From NCBI GenBank assembly GCA_949130485.1, contig OX422184.1, positions 10,733,996-10,797,995 of the forward strand: a stretch of 64,000 nt of DNA, in the 5' to 3' direction. Under the pieces are notes generated by a model, which saw only the letters and a program-made list of their open reading frames with translations, was not told the DNA's origin and made no database searches. The position numbers and the translations under genes were made by a program. Positions 10,766-20,928 of the stretch are shown one piece after another. Each line of letters opens with the position of its first letter. Position 1 is the first letter of the stretch. This DNA is from Agelas oroides. Taxonomy: Eukaryota > Porifera > Demospongiae > Agelasida > Agelasidae.

Positions 10766-11891
10766 TTACCAGAGCTGATTGGAAAGTGGGTACTCAAAAA
10801 TCCCAACGTTTTCATTACAAAGTGCACTACACACAGTTACAATTTTATCGATTACACTAATATTATCAGAGTTGGCAGGACACATAATCATGTTAATAGG
10901 TTCCAAGATTGTATATTTTTGCCTGAGAAAACCAATTACTCTTTCCACATGAATTCGGACTCGGGAAAGCTGGCGAGCAAAGTCAACATCCATTTTCTGG
11001 TGGTAATTTCACTTCTGCACAATATAAGCCAACAGTTCTTGTATAGTGAAACCATGGTCAGCCAGAATTTGGTCTCCTGGAGTGATACTACCCTGGGGAG
11101 CAATCCCAATTAAGAATTTGACTGTATATCCATTTTCTGAAGTTGCGTGAAATTGTGACGCCACCAACCTTTGACATCTTTCACACACAACCTACTACTA
11201 CTACTACTACTACTACTACGCATGCATACATTTCAATGATGTCATAATGCATCACCATGAGAGTCCAGTACTCCAGTCCAGTAATCCAGTCCAGTAGTCC
11301 AGTCCAGTTATTACAGACGCCCGTATAAAAAGAACTACTTGTTAGTGAACGAGTGTCTTGATTGATGCATGCCAAATCTGTAAGCCAGATCCTGATCGAA
11401 CAATCCTAGACGAAGCTTCATGAGTGTGCCAATAAATTCTTGAATTTGGAAAGTGCATGCGTTTTGCTGCTACCATGCTTTACGTGTGGTGACACAAAGT
11501 TGAAAATGATCATTAAAATCTGGAAGGATGCCAGACCCGTGTAGAAATTCACTTTTTGATCATCATCCTTGAAGGCATCCTGTGACCATGGGTTAGGATT
11601 TCAGTTTTTATCCAACCTACTAGTAGATCGTAGACATTCATCTTCCAGCGCTTCAATGTAATGGGATGTTACATCGGTCATTGTCGTTGTGCTAACAGGG
11701 TGGGGTGCATCGGTCATTGTTGTTGAATCCCTTGTGCTAACAGCATGTGTTTGCGTGGATACTTCGTTTGCCGTAGGGTCTACATCCATCCCTTCAGCTG
11801 CATCGTCACCCTTCTGAGCATATTCTAATATTTCTCTGCTCGTACCTTTCCAACTGTCGCTTTGCTCTTCGCTTGTCAGGACTACCGACAT
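10766..11891 (-). pseudogene. ISL2EU/DDE_Tnp_4-type transposase relic
   Basis: An N-terminal piece runs from an ATG at 11891 (rich in VSTQT/MTD, ending IEALEDECLRSTSRL). Then come FKDDDQKVNFYTGL and MKLRLGLFDQDLAYRFG in different frames (about 11550-11370). The DDE part follows: ENGYTVKFLIGIAPQG, GDQILADHGFTIQELL and, in the last frame, RIHVERVIGFLRQKY...IVTVCSALCN (11160-10766). The DDE_Tnp_4 signature and FYTGL point to the PIF/Harbinger-related ISL2EU group. At least three frame breaks and a simple-repeat insertion mark it as dead. Confidence 0.7.
11192..11310. repeat. CTA trinucleotide run and AGTCCAGT minisatellite
   Basis: Nine copies of CTA at 11192-11219, then at 11260-11310 repeated AGTCCAGTA/AGTCCAGTC units of about 10 bp. 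Both sit in the middle of the transposase relic. Confidence 0.85.
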
Positions 11892-12119
11892 AGCTGAAAA
11901 CGCTGTATCGATTACAGCTCTTCACCATATTCATGCACTTCAAACTTCTCCTTTCACACTAATATGAACGATCAACTTGTCAACACCAATGCGCACTTAT
12001 GAACACAGCAAAACATGAAAACAGTACCGTCAAGTACCCACATGTGCATGTGCTTTTTGCCACTCAAAATGGCGTCCTTAGTAACGCATTTTGCGTTGCT
12101 AAGTTATGACGTCAATTGC

Positions 12120-12476
12120 ATAAGGTCAGCTAACAGAGAGGATGGTGCTCGTCTTGACATTGTAGCAGAGAACTTCTGGGGACGCGAACGACAAAATGCA
12201 TTTTTTGATGTCATGGTATTTAACCCATACGCACCGAGTCACCGCGGCACCACTCTGGTTCAATGCTACAGACTGAGAAATGAGCAAGAAAAGAAGCGCG
12301 CATATGAGGAGAGAGTGAGAGAAGTAGAGCATGGCTCCTTTTCACCACTAATATTTTCAACGTCTGGAGGGATGGGCCCAATTGCAACTGTGGTCTACAA
12401 ACGGATTGCCACAGAATCGTGTCCTCACAATAGGGAACAGACATTTAGAACTACCCGTTCACCACAACCATTGTAA
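12120..12476 (+). pseudogene. Retroelement-associated nuclease-like domain fragment
   Basis: Reads GARLDIVAENFWG, AFFDVMVFNPYAPSH, KKRAYEERVREVEHGSF, FSTSGGMGPIATVVYKRIA. The spaced LDI...FDV acidic residues resemble a PD-(D/E)XK nuclease core. I recognise this as the C-terminal region of reverse-transcriptase-containing elements in invertebrates but cannot name the element. No RT is attached here. Confidence 0.5.
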
Positions 12477-12654
12477 CCTTTATCTTCTCGTTTTATTTTT
12501 CATTTTCTATACATCATTTATACGTGTACTTCGACCTCTGCAATTACACTCTTTCGACAAGCTTTTATCAGACCACTTGGCTATACGTGATGGGTCAGCA
12601 ATAATTTGGTATTTCTAAATGACACCCGCCGTTTAAAGCATGGGGTTTAAAGGG

Positions 12655-13346
12655 TTAACAGACGCACATGCGCTCTTGGTTGGTCATCAGGGCTAGCGCT
12701 AGCCTCGTTCCCAGGTGCGGAGGGGGAGGAGAAAGAGGGCCTGGTACACACTGTTTGCGCATGCGCTTAATCGCCACAGAATTCCGTGACGACCGTGTTC
12801 GTACGTGTACGTACGTATACTTGTAACGTCATAAATTCGCCGCATTGATGTGCCAGTTGGTGTTCTGTTCGAGTGAGTTTCATATCGCGCTGTTCTAGGC
12901 CTTCTGTGGTAGCTAGGTACCTCGAGATATAACTCAAGAAAGAACAGGTTGCCTCCAATGAGTGCGTTTACCGAGGAAACGTATCTTTATGCGGTTATCC
13001 ACCATTCCCGGTAAGCTGATTCCTACCACTGGCTACTGTGACAGTGTTAATAATAGCTGCTAATGTGATGACACTTAGAACATTTGAAGGCCTCCGGTCA
13101 ACAAGGGTAGTTAAACACTTCCGTTTAATTTTGAGAAAACAGAGCTTAAACATTTAAGGAAACGTAGACATTTCGAGCGTGTCATATGTGCACTTTTAAT
13201 GTGGCCGTCATTTTTCTTCGGGGTCATCCCTACATATGGCGTACTACCGTATGGGATGATGACCATCAACAGCTATGACATGGGAAGCAATTCCAAGAAC
13301 TCTCTTATTTTTGGAATCCAGTGAATGCTGAAGTATAGTGCTAGTA
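12655..13346. other. No recognisable gene
   Basis: Includes a CCTCGTTCCCAGG fold-back scrap near 12700 and otherwise no coding signal. Confidence 0.35.
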
Positions 13347-14115
13347 CCGTAGTGTCCCGCTAATACGCCCCCTTCAAAAATACGCCCCCCCCCCCCCCCC
13401 TCTTTTCCACCAAAGTTCCTGCACAGGGTAGTTTGACTCGTTATAACGCCCCCCGGTGAGCGTCTTCTGGAACATCAAAACTACACGTGCTTACTATACG
13501 TTGCAAGTGCGTTCAGTAAGACTATAGTAGTCGGTGAATCTTTTGTAAGTTTTGTAGCTTTTAGAAAAGCCGGTTAGATGTTCCAAATTTTAAGCTGCTA
13601 GTTTAGCAAACAGGTTTATCAGTCTGTCAAGGTCTTTTTGTTTCCCTCTGAAGATGTACACGCACGGAACCACGAGTCCTTTCCCATCAACTTCAGAACG
13701 TCTTCTGTCACCATTGATGATGCAAGTCATCTCGCTGCCACTCTTGTGCAAGAAATACCAGCAGACTCTGGAAATTTCCCGTGGTACATGACCGACAGTG
13801 TTGCCGTTCTTGAGGACAGCTACAGAGTAGTCGTCGTGAATGTTATTGACCTCGCGTTGAACTGGCAGCTCTTCTCCGATGTAGGGAGACCACGCAGCTT
13901 TGTAAACGTGATGTCCGCGAACAGTACTCTCGATCCTGAAAGTCGTCGCCATAGTTAGTTGGAAGTGGCCTAATTGCGTACATAGCACTTGCGTAAAATC
14001 TTTTGGGGGGGGGCTTATAGTCGAGACTAATTGCATCCTCGAATATAAGCCCCCCCCCACTTTAGGCGGGATGTAGTGTACAAAATGGGGGGGGCGTATT
14101 AACGGGACACTACGG
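13347..14115. mobile_element. 769-bp TIR element with TA duplication, carrying a HIRAN ORF
   Basis: The ends are perfect to near-perfect inverted repeats, CCGTAGTGTCCCGCTAATACG and its complement with one change, followed inside by runs of C or G. Each end abuts TA (13345-13346 and 14116-14117), the target used by Tc1/mariner-type elements. A second, internal inverted pair of GGGGGGGGGCTTATAGTCGAG / CTCGAATATAAGCCCCC lies at about 14005-14060. There is no transposase; the only gene is the HIRAN-like ORF, so the element would be mobilised in trans. Confidence 0.75.
13590..13952 (-). CDS. HIRAN-like domain protein, 120 aa
   Basis: The ATG at 13952 opens MATTFRIESTVRGHHVYKAAW, followed by GEELPVQREVNNIHDDYSVAVLKNG and VGHVPREISRVCWYFL, then VVPCVYIFRGK. 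The G-E-L-P...E..N..D..AVAV...G..VGHVPRE layout is that of HIRAN domains, which in HLTF and relatives bind DNA 3' ends. The ORF is intact, while surrounding relics are broken, which suggests recent copying or selection. It fills most of the 769-bp TIR element, with the stop about 240 bp from one end. Function in this setting is unknown. Confidence 0.7.
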   Translation of the reverse strand: MATTFRIESTVRGHHVYKAAWSPYIGEELPVQREVNNIHDDYSVAVLKNGNTVGHVPREISRVCWYFLHKSGSEMTCIINGDRRRSEVDGKGLVVPCVYIFRGKQKDLDRLINLFAKLAA

Positions 14116-14339
14116 TATACGGAAATTGCCATGAACTGAGGAAGAAGCGCCTTTTACCGGACCTTCCTACAGCGTTTTTGTGCCCTTTTTGTTGATGGAA
14201 ACCGTAGAATATCCATGTGGAAAGTGCAATCCAAGTGAGAGATGACGATAAAACCATTTTCTGTGAGGGTGAGTCTCAGTCATGGTACCACGTGCAAGAA
14301 CTGCTGACCAACAGTCAGTTTGGGGGTGGGCAGATTCTG

Positions 14340-14620
14340 CTGAAAATCAAAATGAAAGCTGTCTACTGCATGTACGCTGTTTAACGGCGGTAAGTCACTG
14401 TTTTGGCATGCAGGGCATTCCCATTTTTCTTCGGAGTCGTTTAAATGAGCGTACTGCACATCATCAATATCCAGACATCGCTGATAATTGCCCAGGACAG
14501 AACAAGAGCAATTTCATAATGTGGTTTTTTCAGGATCTTATCTGCCGCAATATGTAGTCAAGGATTGATTATAAGTTTTTAGTGGTTGGCCATACGTATG
14601 GCCCAACTGACTGAAGTTTT
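14340..14620 (+). pseudogene. Fragment with DNCPGQNK motif, transposase-like
   Basis: PDIADNCPGQNKSNFIMWFF, then after a stop YKFLVVGHTYGPTD. This pairing of DNC.GQNK and GHT..GPD is a catalytic-core-like signature found in invertebrate transposon-derived proteins. Family not named with confidence. Truncated and carrying a stop. Confidence 0.5.
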
Positions 14621-14639
14621 GGGTGATTGAGCAATATAC

Positions 14640-15458
14640 CTCAGAAATTGAAACAGTTTATACTCCTCAGCAATGGTATGAACACGTTAAGCAAGCAGCT
14701 CTTGTCTTCTGTGAGGTGATTTGTGTAGGGTAGGCTAGACTAGCTTAAGTACTTGACTATGGCTGACAAATTACTTGAAGGCATTCTATGTACCATCCAG
14801 CAATAGGAACTTGTGTATCAACCTTTTCCTCTGTCTGCTCAACGTTTCAGTGTAGTACTGGTACTCCAAAATTGACTGCTGTGGCTCTTGACACTACTGC
14901 TGGTCGAATAACTAGACCTTACCCTTGAGGTAGCTGTGCTTTGAGGTTGTGATGCAGACTCTGTAGGCGCTCTTCCAACTCGAGTAACACGTCAGCATCA
15001 GTGCATGATAGATTTTGGAACAACATCGATCGTGCTAGTCCATTGAGCTAGAAGTTTTGAGGTGTAGGAAAATGCCCTTCTCTCAGCTACGTCCTGCCTC
15101 CAACTTCCAGCAAGCAAGGGAACGAAATGTCTAATCCCAGTCTATGGCATAAAACCTGAACACAAACCTGGACATCTCCTTCCCTGAGTATCCTAGTTGA
15201 CTCTTTATTACAATCACTTGATATACTGTTTCTTTTGACACAAGATTGCACATCGACCGGTGCAGAAACTTGCAGTGGAACTCACAAAGAGAGCAAAAAC
15301 ATCCTATGGAGCCTAGCTGTAGATAGTTCTGGAGACAGGTAAACTCGTCCTGCATTGTCCTGTCGTGAATAGTGGCTATGTCTTGCAGGAAATGATTGTA
15401 CAACAATCACAAATCCAGGCTGTGCAGAGTAGTTTGTTTCACGACTGAAAACAGAAAC
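14640..15458. other. No recognisable gene
   Basis: A 91-codon minus-strand frame at 15131-15406 has no motif I recognise. Confidence 0.35.
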
Positions 15459-15673
15459 CTCGAGAAACAGTTGATGCGTATGCGCAAGATTCGCGACAAT
15501 GATTTTACAAGGCCTACCCGACTGTACAGCAAGGGACCCGTGAAGCTGAAGAGATGGGACAGCTAGTCCTTGCTAACCAGTTTGTAGCTGGACTTCTTCC
15601 TGAGCTCAAAACTAAAGTGGCAGGAACCGAGGGAAAACTAGAGCAGCTACTAACCAAGGCCCAATTTGAGTAG
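15459..15673 (+). pseudogene. Ty3/gypsy gag (capsid) fragment
   Basis: Reads ETVDAYAQDSRQ, stop, FYKAYPTVQQGTREAEEMG, LANQFVAGLLPELKTKVAGTEG. This resembles the middle of retrotransposon capsid proteins. One TGA interrupts it at about 15496 and it ends in a stop at 15673. Confidence 0.55.
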
Positions 15674-15730
15674 TAAAATAATGATCATCAGTTCTCCTGG
15701 TTACAAGCAGGCAAATGCAATCCATCATCA

Positions 15731-16221
15731 TCAATCAGATGGGGTATAACTACACTGGCTGCATGGTTCTAAACAAGTAAGTCGCTTGTGACCTTGTTGA
15801 TGACAGTTAGAGCACTTTGTCTCAAAGCATTTAGGCTTCTTTGCATCATGATCTCGCAAATATTCAATTCTGTTCTGCTTTTCAAGTATTTGGCGAAGGG
15901 CTTGTGTGTCTCTGTGGCAAGTAGCTCTAAAATACTGTTTCGTCATCACATCGTTGTATTTTTCAAGCCCTTGCTGCGTAAAGGGCAGCACACTTCCATG
16001 TAGTCTTCAAATGTACTAACATCAGCTGTACTCATATTGTTGGGCGACTTTGAGAGCAGGTGGTTCATTTCTAATAATTCAGTCCATAGGTGCTGAATTC
16101 TCGCTACTTCCATTGTATCCATCTTGGGAAGGAGCCATGCCATTTCGATATGTTTAAAAACCTTCAGTTTCTCAGTTCCGGTAATTGTTCTTGTTTTGAG
16201 CATCTTATACATCCGAAACAC
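15731..16221 (-). pseudogene. Transposon-derived protein with CCHC-like knuckle (copy B)
   Basis: Two overlapping frames. The upstream one (16221-15946) ends near STFEDYMEV; the downstream one (15991-15731) reads FTQQGLEKYNDVMTKQYF, LEKQNRIEYL and CSNCHQQGHKRLTC, a zinc-knuckle-like C-x2-C-x4-H-x4-C. Homologous to the fragment at 5910-6075. A frame break separates the two parts. Family not named. Confidence 0.6.
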
Positions 16222-16323
16222 GAAGAAACAGATGCAAATTGTCTATTATGACATTGGTCAAGGGAATACTCAGAAACAGCGGCTTAGGCCTTACATAGTT
16301 TACGATAGCATGCTGTTGCCATG

Positions 16324-16470
16324 GCAAACACGCTATCACTAGATACACGCCGTTGCTAGTTATCATACACACTGTTACTAAGCAAACCTATATTTAAGTG
16401 CTGTTTCATTTCATTGTACATACCCTTGAAAAAGCTCTCCATAGATGAGCGAAACGTCGGGCCTCTAAGC
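16324..16470 (+). repeat. Dispersed ~147-bp repeat ending in a GAAACGT stem-loop, copy 1
   Basis: Shares most of its length with 34602-34750, from GGCAAACACGCTATCACTAG to GATGAGCGAAACGTCGGGC. A short complementary pair GCTC...GAGC precedes the GAAAC. Similar hairpin-GAAACG tails are associated with Penelope-like and related retroelements. Confidence 0.7.
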
Positions 16471-16593
16471 AGTTTGTTTGATACATTGAACTGCCGTTTT
16501 GACATGTGTTTTTGCTTTCCCCGTCTGCAGGTGTGGATTCTGCTACAAGTCAATAAGTATTCTGACTTTCGCTATCTTCCCCGTGCATAAGCA

Positions 16594-18170
16594 GAAAGGT
16601 TAGCAATGCCTGCAGTTGGTGTAAGTGCTCCAAGGATGATCGTCATGACCCAGACAAAAAGTGGTCGATTTCTGATAAAGAACTCGGAGCCCGGACAATT
16701 GAAGAGAATGTAAGTACATCAAGTCTTGTGGAGGATGGTTCTATGAATATTGAATGGAGATGAATGCAAAGTGATTTCTAGTGGCCTCAACACAGATCGA
16801 TATGCGATTGATGATTGCTACTGGACAGAAGTGCCAGAGATTGTTCCTGATGTGCAGTGGAGTGACATGATGCTCTATGATAGCGACTCCTAGTCCATAC
16901 ACCCGTGAAGTGATCGAGGTAAAAACAAACGTGATTGGCAACTGAGTATTGTTATTACATATACATGGCAATGCAATTAATACTTCAGGCTTGGAAGGGA
17001 ATGCTTGATGGTGATAGTTTCATAAAGGCAGGATGGGTTCACAACTTGAGGCTCTACCAGTTCTCCAGTGCTGATGACTTGCGGTTTGTGGTCATGGGAA
17101 AGGTAAATGTAATACTGCATCATAAAGTAAAATGGATGAATGTACTCTTATTCTTGTAGGTCAAGCATTCTCAGTGGATGTCTGCAACTCCCCTGTTACC
17201 TTGGGTGGTTGGTTATCGAGAGAAAGGGAGAGATACTAGCAGCTCATTGCACATGCATGGCTGGGTAGGCCGACGTAGTTTGATTGTAATCCCCTTATAC
17301 ATACTGTTTCTTTTTATTTATGCATATATAGACTTGGGGAAGCTTGCTCCCATATCGCAGCAATTTTATCATGCTTGGTAAGAGCAACAGAAATACGAAA
17401 AAAAATCTGGTACAGGTTCCTGTACTTCTCAAGAGTGTTCATGGCTTCCTCCTGCACGTAATGTAAGTTATAAATGCAGTTACTGGTTGATAACTACAGT
17501 GAAGTAGTATGCAATATTTCTTCATTTGCTGTAGGTTACCCCTGCCCCTGTTCATGATATAAATTTTGTACAACCAGCCAACCGCAAGAGGGCTGCAGAA
17601 GGGGAGGTGGGCAGGCCATTGACAAAGGCTATTCACCTACAGAACTGGATACCTTTTATAAGGCAGTAAATGAGGCCAAGAGAAAACCAGCTATACTAAA
17701 GATTACACAGCCTTTTGCGGATACCTTTATTCCTATGCTCAGCCAATCTGTGTTCCCATTGCCCATTACGGAGTTGTACAACCCTGCAGCCTTAGATATG
17801 GAGTACCCTGACCTTCTCGAAGAATGTGAGAAAGTATTTGATTGTATAAAGGTGAGTACACATAATATGATAATTACATCGCATGCGACAGTGAATTTGT
17901 TATAAACTTTTTAAATGTTACTGATGGTTTAGGTGATGCCTGAGCAAAAGAGACAGAAACCAGAGGACAGTCCTCAATTGTATGTTAGTTGTGTAGTTAA
18001 CATGCAGTTAGTGCTTATCTGTGTTTACAGATGGGGGTGCACACATGAGATGGATGGCATTCAGTCATACATTAGTAGTGCAACCATGAATCATGATGGA
18101 CTTCAGATCCAAGAGGCGGGACTTTTTGTGGACATGGAAAGACCATATCTCGGGGCATCACCTGATGGCA
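16594..18170 (+). pseudogene. SWIM zinc finger - YqaJ nuclease-domain gene, decayed, multi-exon
   Basis: Exons inferred from homology-like continuity and GT-AG sites: 16594-16709, about 16770-16918, 16989-17102, 17160-17264, 17332-17462, 17535-17851, 17933-17979 and 18031-18170. Splicing 17264 to 17332 rebuilds CTCMAG/LGEACSH, a complete SWIM C-x-C...C-x-H motif. The last exon gives WGCTHE and GLFVDMERPYLGASPDGI, the YqaJ/PD-(D/E)XK pattern with GASPDG. Frameshifts lie between 17160 and 17230, in the poly-A near 17395, and near 17640. The last exon is cut at 18170 by a MITE end, removing the nuclease C-terminus. Such proteins are repeatedly found in marine invertebrates, perhaps transposon-derived. 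Confidence 0.65.
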
Positions 18171-18220
18171 TAGTCTCGTTCCCAGACCCTCCTCCAAAGA
18201 GGAAAGGAGGGCTCCAGAAC
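18171..18220 (+). repeat. Left end of the MITE family seen complete at 43259
   Basis: Starts TAGTCTCGTTCCCAGACCC and matches 43259-43305 for about 47 bp, including the inner CCTCCTCC...GGAGG fold-back. It interrupts the YqaJ exon right after the GASPDGI codons. Confidence 0.75.
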
Positions 18221-18360
18221 GTCTCAGTGCACTACTACTGCTATAGACGGTGTGTGTTCTGAGCTTGGACGATGCAGAAACGACTTCGAGCTGTGGTCAG
18301 TGTGCAAGCCATGTTTCCAGGACCTTGAGGGTTTGGGCAAGGTAGAGGCGAAGGTTGCGC

Positions 18361-18450
18361 TACTAAGGGTGCTTATTGTTATGCTGTTTAGGTCTAAGGC
18401 ATGCCTGAGGTGCTATGGTTGTTAGAACACGTGCGTCTTTGGGTGGATCC
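18361..18450 (+). repeat. Fragment of the DIRS-like element
   Basis: About 85 bp nearly identical to 2365-2440 (GTTATGCTGTTTAGGTCTAAGG ... GTGCGTCTTYGGGTGGATCC). It shows that the sequence just upstream of the RNase H frame exists elsewhere in the genome without the satellite. Confidence 0.8.
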
Positions 18451-19389
18451 ATGGAGTTTTGAAATCGTTCTGATTGCTAACAGCTACACTCTTGGGTCTA
18501 GCAAAGGTAATATTTGTGTCCTACATACCCCAAAGAGTAACCACAAACACTCCGTTTCCATGGCAACGACCCCACCCATTGTAAACAACAATTATTGCAC
18601 ACCGTTTGCAGCTATTTCTCAAAATGCGGATAGTAAACACCAGGTAAATTGTAGCAATTTTGGCACCATTGGAAAGCTTACCATCTGAGAAATTGTTGAA
18701 AATAGCTTCATTCTACCTTCCGCAAAATGGCACAAAGTTACACTGTTCACTACCAGCCGGCTCAGTGCGGCTCGCATCTGAATCTAATTATGCCTAAAGC
18801 TGCCCGAGTACGTCAACAGTGAATTATTAGCGAGCCCTCAGGTCCACTTCAGGAAATTCAGTGCTGGATCAAGCTGAGAGAGAGGTAAAAGGTCAGCTCG
18901 TCGATCTTCAGGCTGTCAGACTTGTTACAGATAGTAATTGGACTCTGTACCATCGCTAGTATAGAGATAGTAGCACTAAAAAAAATAGCTACCGCCACGT
19001 GCTTGTCACCCTTTCCACTGTACTCCATGCATTTAGATTTACACACGAGACACTCGCTGAGGCTAGCTATGGCAACGCCACAGCTTGTACTGGTGTAAGT
19101 TACATAGCCTACTTCACATGACCTACGTGGCAAACACGGAACCACACCTAAGGCTTCTACACTAATTGCAAATGTAATCGAATTAAGCGGTTAGGTAATT
19201 AGATAAACGCAGAGGCACGCGTAGAGGCGTGTGCACACTTGTACAGATTCGCCAAAAAAAAACTGAGCCAGCCTTAACTGCACTGAGAGGTTGAGGGAGT
19301 TGTTGGAGAGGAGAACCAAGTTGAAGAACTTGGTATCACAGATTCAGTACCAGTCCCACCACCTCTGATACCACTACACATGAATTCAT
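18451..19389. other. No recognisable gene
   Basis: Short frames only; no motif or repeat recognised. Confidence 0.35.
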
Positions 19390-20757
19390 GATTGCAAAGA
19401 AGGCCCTGACAATACCCAGGTTGAAAAAGGCAATTGTTGAAGCTGTTAGCAGAGAAGTGACACAGGAGTGCATCCACACAGCAGTCAATCGGGTTTGCTG
19501 CCTCCATTCTTCACCATGAGCACAACCAGTTCTTATGTGCTGTTCAGTGTGTCAATTCACTTCTTCTTTATGCTGGACGTGCTAACAAGATGGTAAGAGT
19601 TGATATGGTACATAAATTGTGCGCCCGTATATATTTATTTCTCACAGGTTTACACTCGGTTGAGAAGTTTGGGCATGTGTGTATCTCATAAAAGTACTTT
19701 AAATGTCCTGGACCAATTAGGAGCCAACCATGACCAGCTTATCAAGAATTGGCAGAGCACTCTCATTCAGGGAATGTCTTCAGAGGTGTTATCAGATCAA
19801 CTGACAACTTTGTCCTTTGATATCGTTTACACATCCATTTCTCTGATAGGATGATAATCCCCAGTCTGAAAGTGCTAAAGAGCCAAGTGTGGAGGTCAGT
19901 CAACTCACAGATGGTGTATTGGAACTGTCACTTTGTGATGATTCAAGTGACATGGAAATTGACTGGACAGAAGTTGATGATACTCCCCATGGCAACATTC
20001 AGATCAGCAATGAGGAGGATATATCAACAACCGCAGATGAACCCCAAAGTGAGCACTTGGTGGCTCTTAAGCTGGTGTCAACATAATTTCATCCATGCAG
20101 CGTTTGAGCTATAAAATACTGGGAGATAACCTTGATACAAAGATCAATCCACGTCAAATGAGAAAAGATCGGCAATCCAGAATGTTGAACTACTTTCATT
20201 CTTATAGTGTGAAATCAAGGATCACGCCCCCTGAATCCATGCAGTCATGGAGAATATCTTAAGAAGTCAGAAGTGGTATGTTGAGGTACAATGAGCTATA
20301 GCAGTGTCTAACTAAACTAATGCCAAGTATTGTCTGGAGGCAAGTATAGTACTTTGTTTTACTTCGTGCTATTATTTGCCTCTTGACTTACTCGTAAATC
20401 CTGGGTGATGTAGTGCACTTACTGCAGGACATAAGTTCATTCAGTAATGACATACTGTAGGTTCCTTTGGGCGTGTTGTTCAAGAGTGAGCAAAAGAATG
20501 ATGGAATGACTGACATCCTGAAGGCTCTCCACACCTATGTTCCTGTGGTGGACACAGTCCATCACAGTATCGTAGATGTTGACGGAAGCATCGAGCCAGT
20601 GACAATTACGGAGCAGAAGATGTACAAGATTCTATTCGGAGGGGACCAACTTACAGTTGAGCGGGCTCGGAACATCCAAAGGGTGCGGGACAATTCCGAT
20701 ACTGCATCGCATCGCATGGATGGCCTGGTACCGGTCAGTGAAGATTGGCATTCCTAG
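19390..20757 (+). pseudogene. DUF6589-type gene, several exons, incomplete
   Basis: Exon pieces: about 19390-19592 (ending SLLLYAGRANKM, donor GTAAG), 19648-~19785 (VYTRLRSLGMCVSH), 19850-20087 (acidic segment SLCDDSSDMEIDW), about 20101-20260 (YKILGDNLDTKINPRQMR, LNYFHSYSVKSRI) and 20461-20757 (VPLGVLFKSEQKNDGM, LFGGDQLTVERARN, GLVPVSEDWH). The YKI.GDNLD...YFHSY and GGDQLT...EDWH blocks are the conserved core of DUF6589, a eukaryotic domain of unknown function common in repeat-rich invertebrate and fungal genomes. The part between YSVKSRI and VPLG is missing and a stop follows EDWHS. Confidence 0.65.
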
Positions 20758-20928
20758 ATGTGTTTCTACAAGGTATAATTTGTTGAAGTATATGTGGGTT
20801 GGATTTGGTAGCTATGAGCTTCCTCCTTCTCAGAGGTATTGTATTTGTTGTTTTTCGTTGCCATATTAAAATACCTACACATATTGCAAGTACACAACCC
20901 TTCACTTCTCTCCCGTTTATAACCCTAG

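Larger units (their letters stand above)
9417..12654. mobile_element. piggyBac-ended, TTAA-flanked composite element
   Basis: The left end is TTAA then CCCTTTAACCCCG (9413 on); the right end is ...GGGGTTTAAAGGGTTAA (to 12658). The termini are inverted repeats and both sides carry TTAA, the target duplicated by piggyBac elements. The 3.2-kb interior contains no piggyBac transposase. It holds a gypsy RNase H scrap, an ISL2EU-like transposase relic, simple repeats and an endonuclease-like fragment, so it would be non-autonomous. Sequence near the left end (9545-9640) recurs at 33786-33870. Confidence 0.65.
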
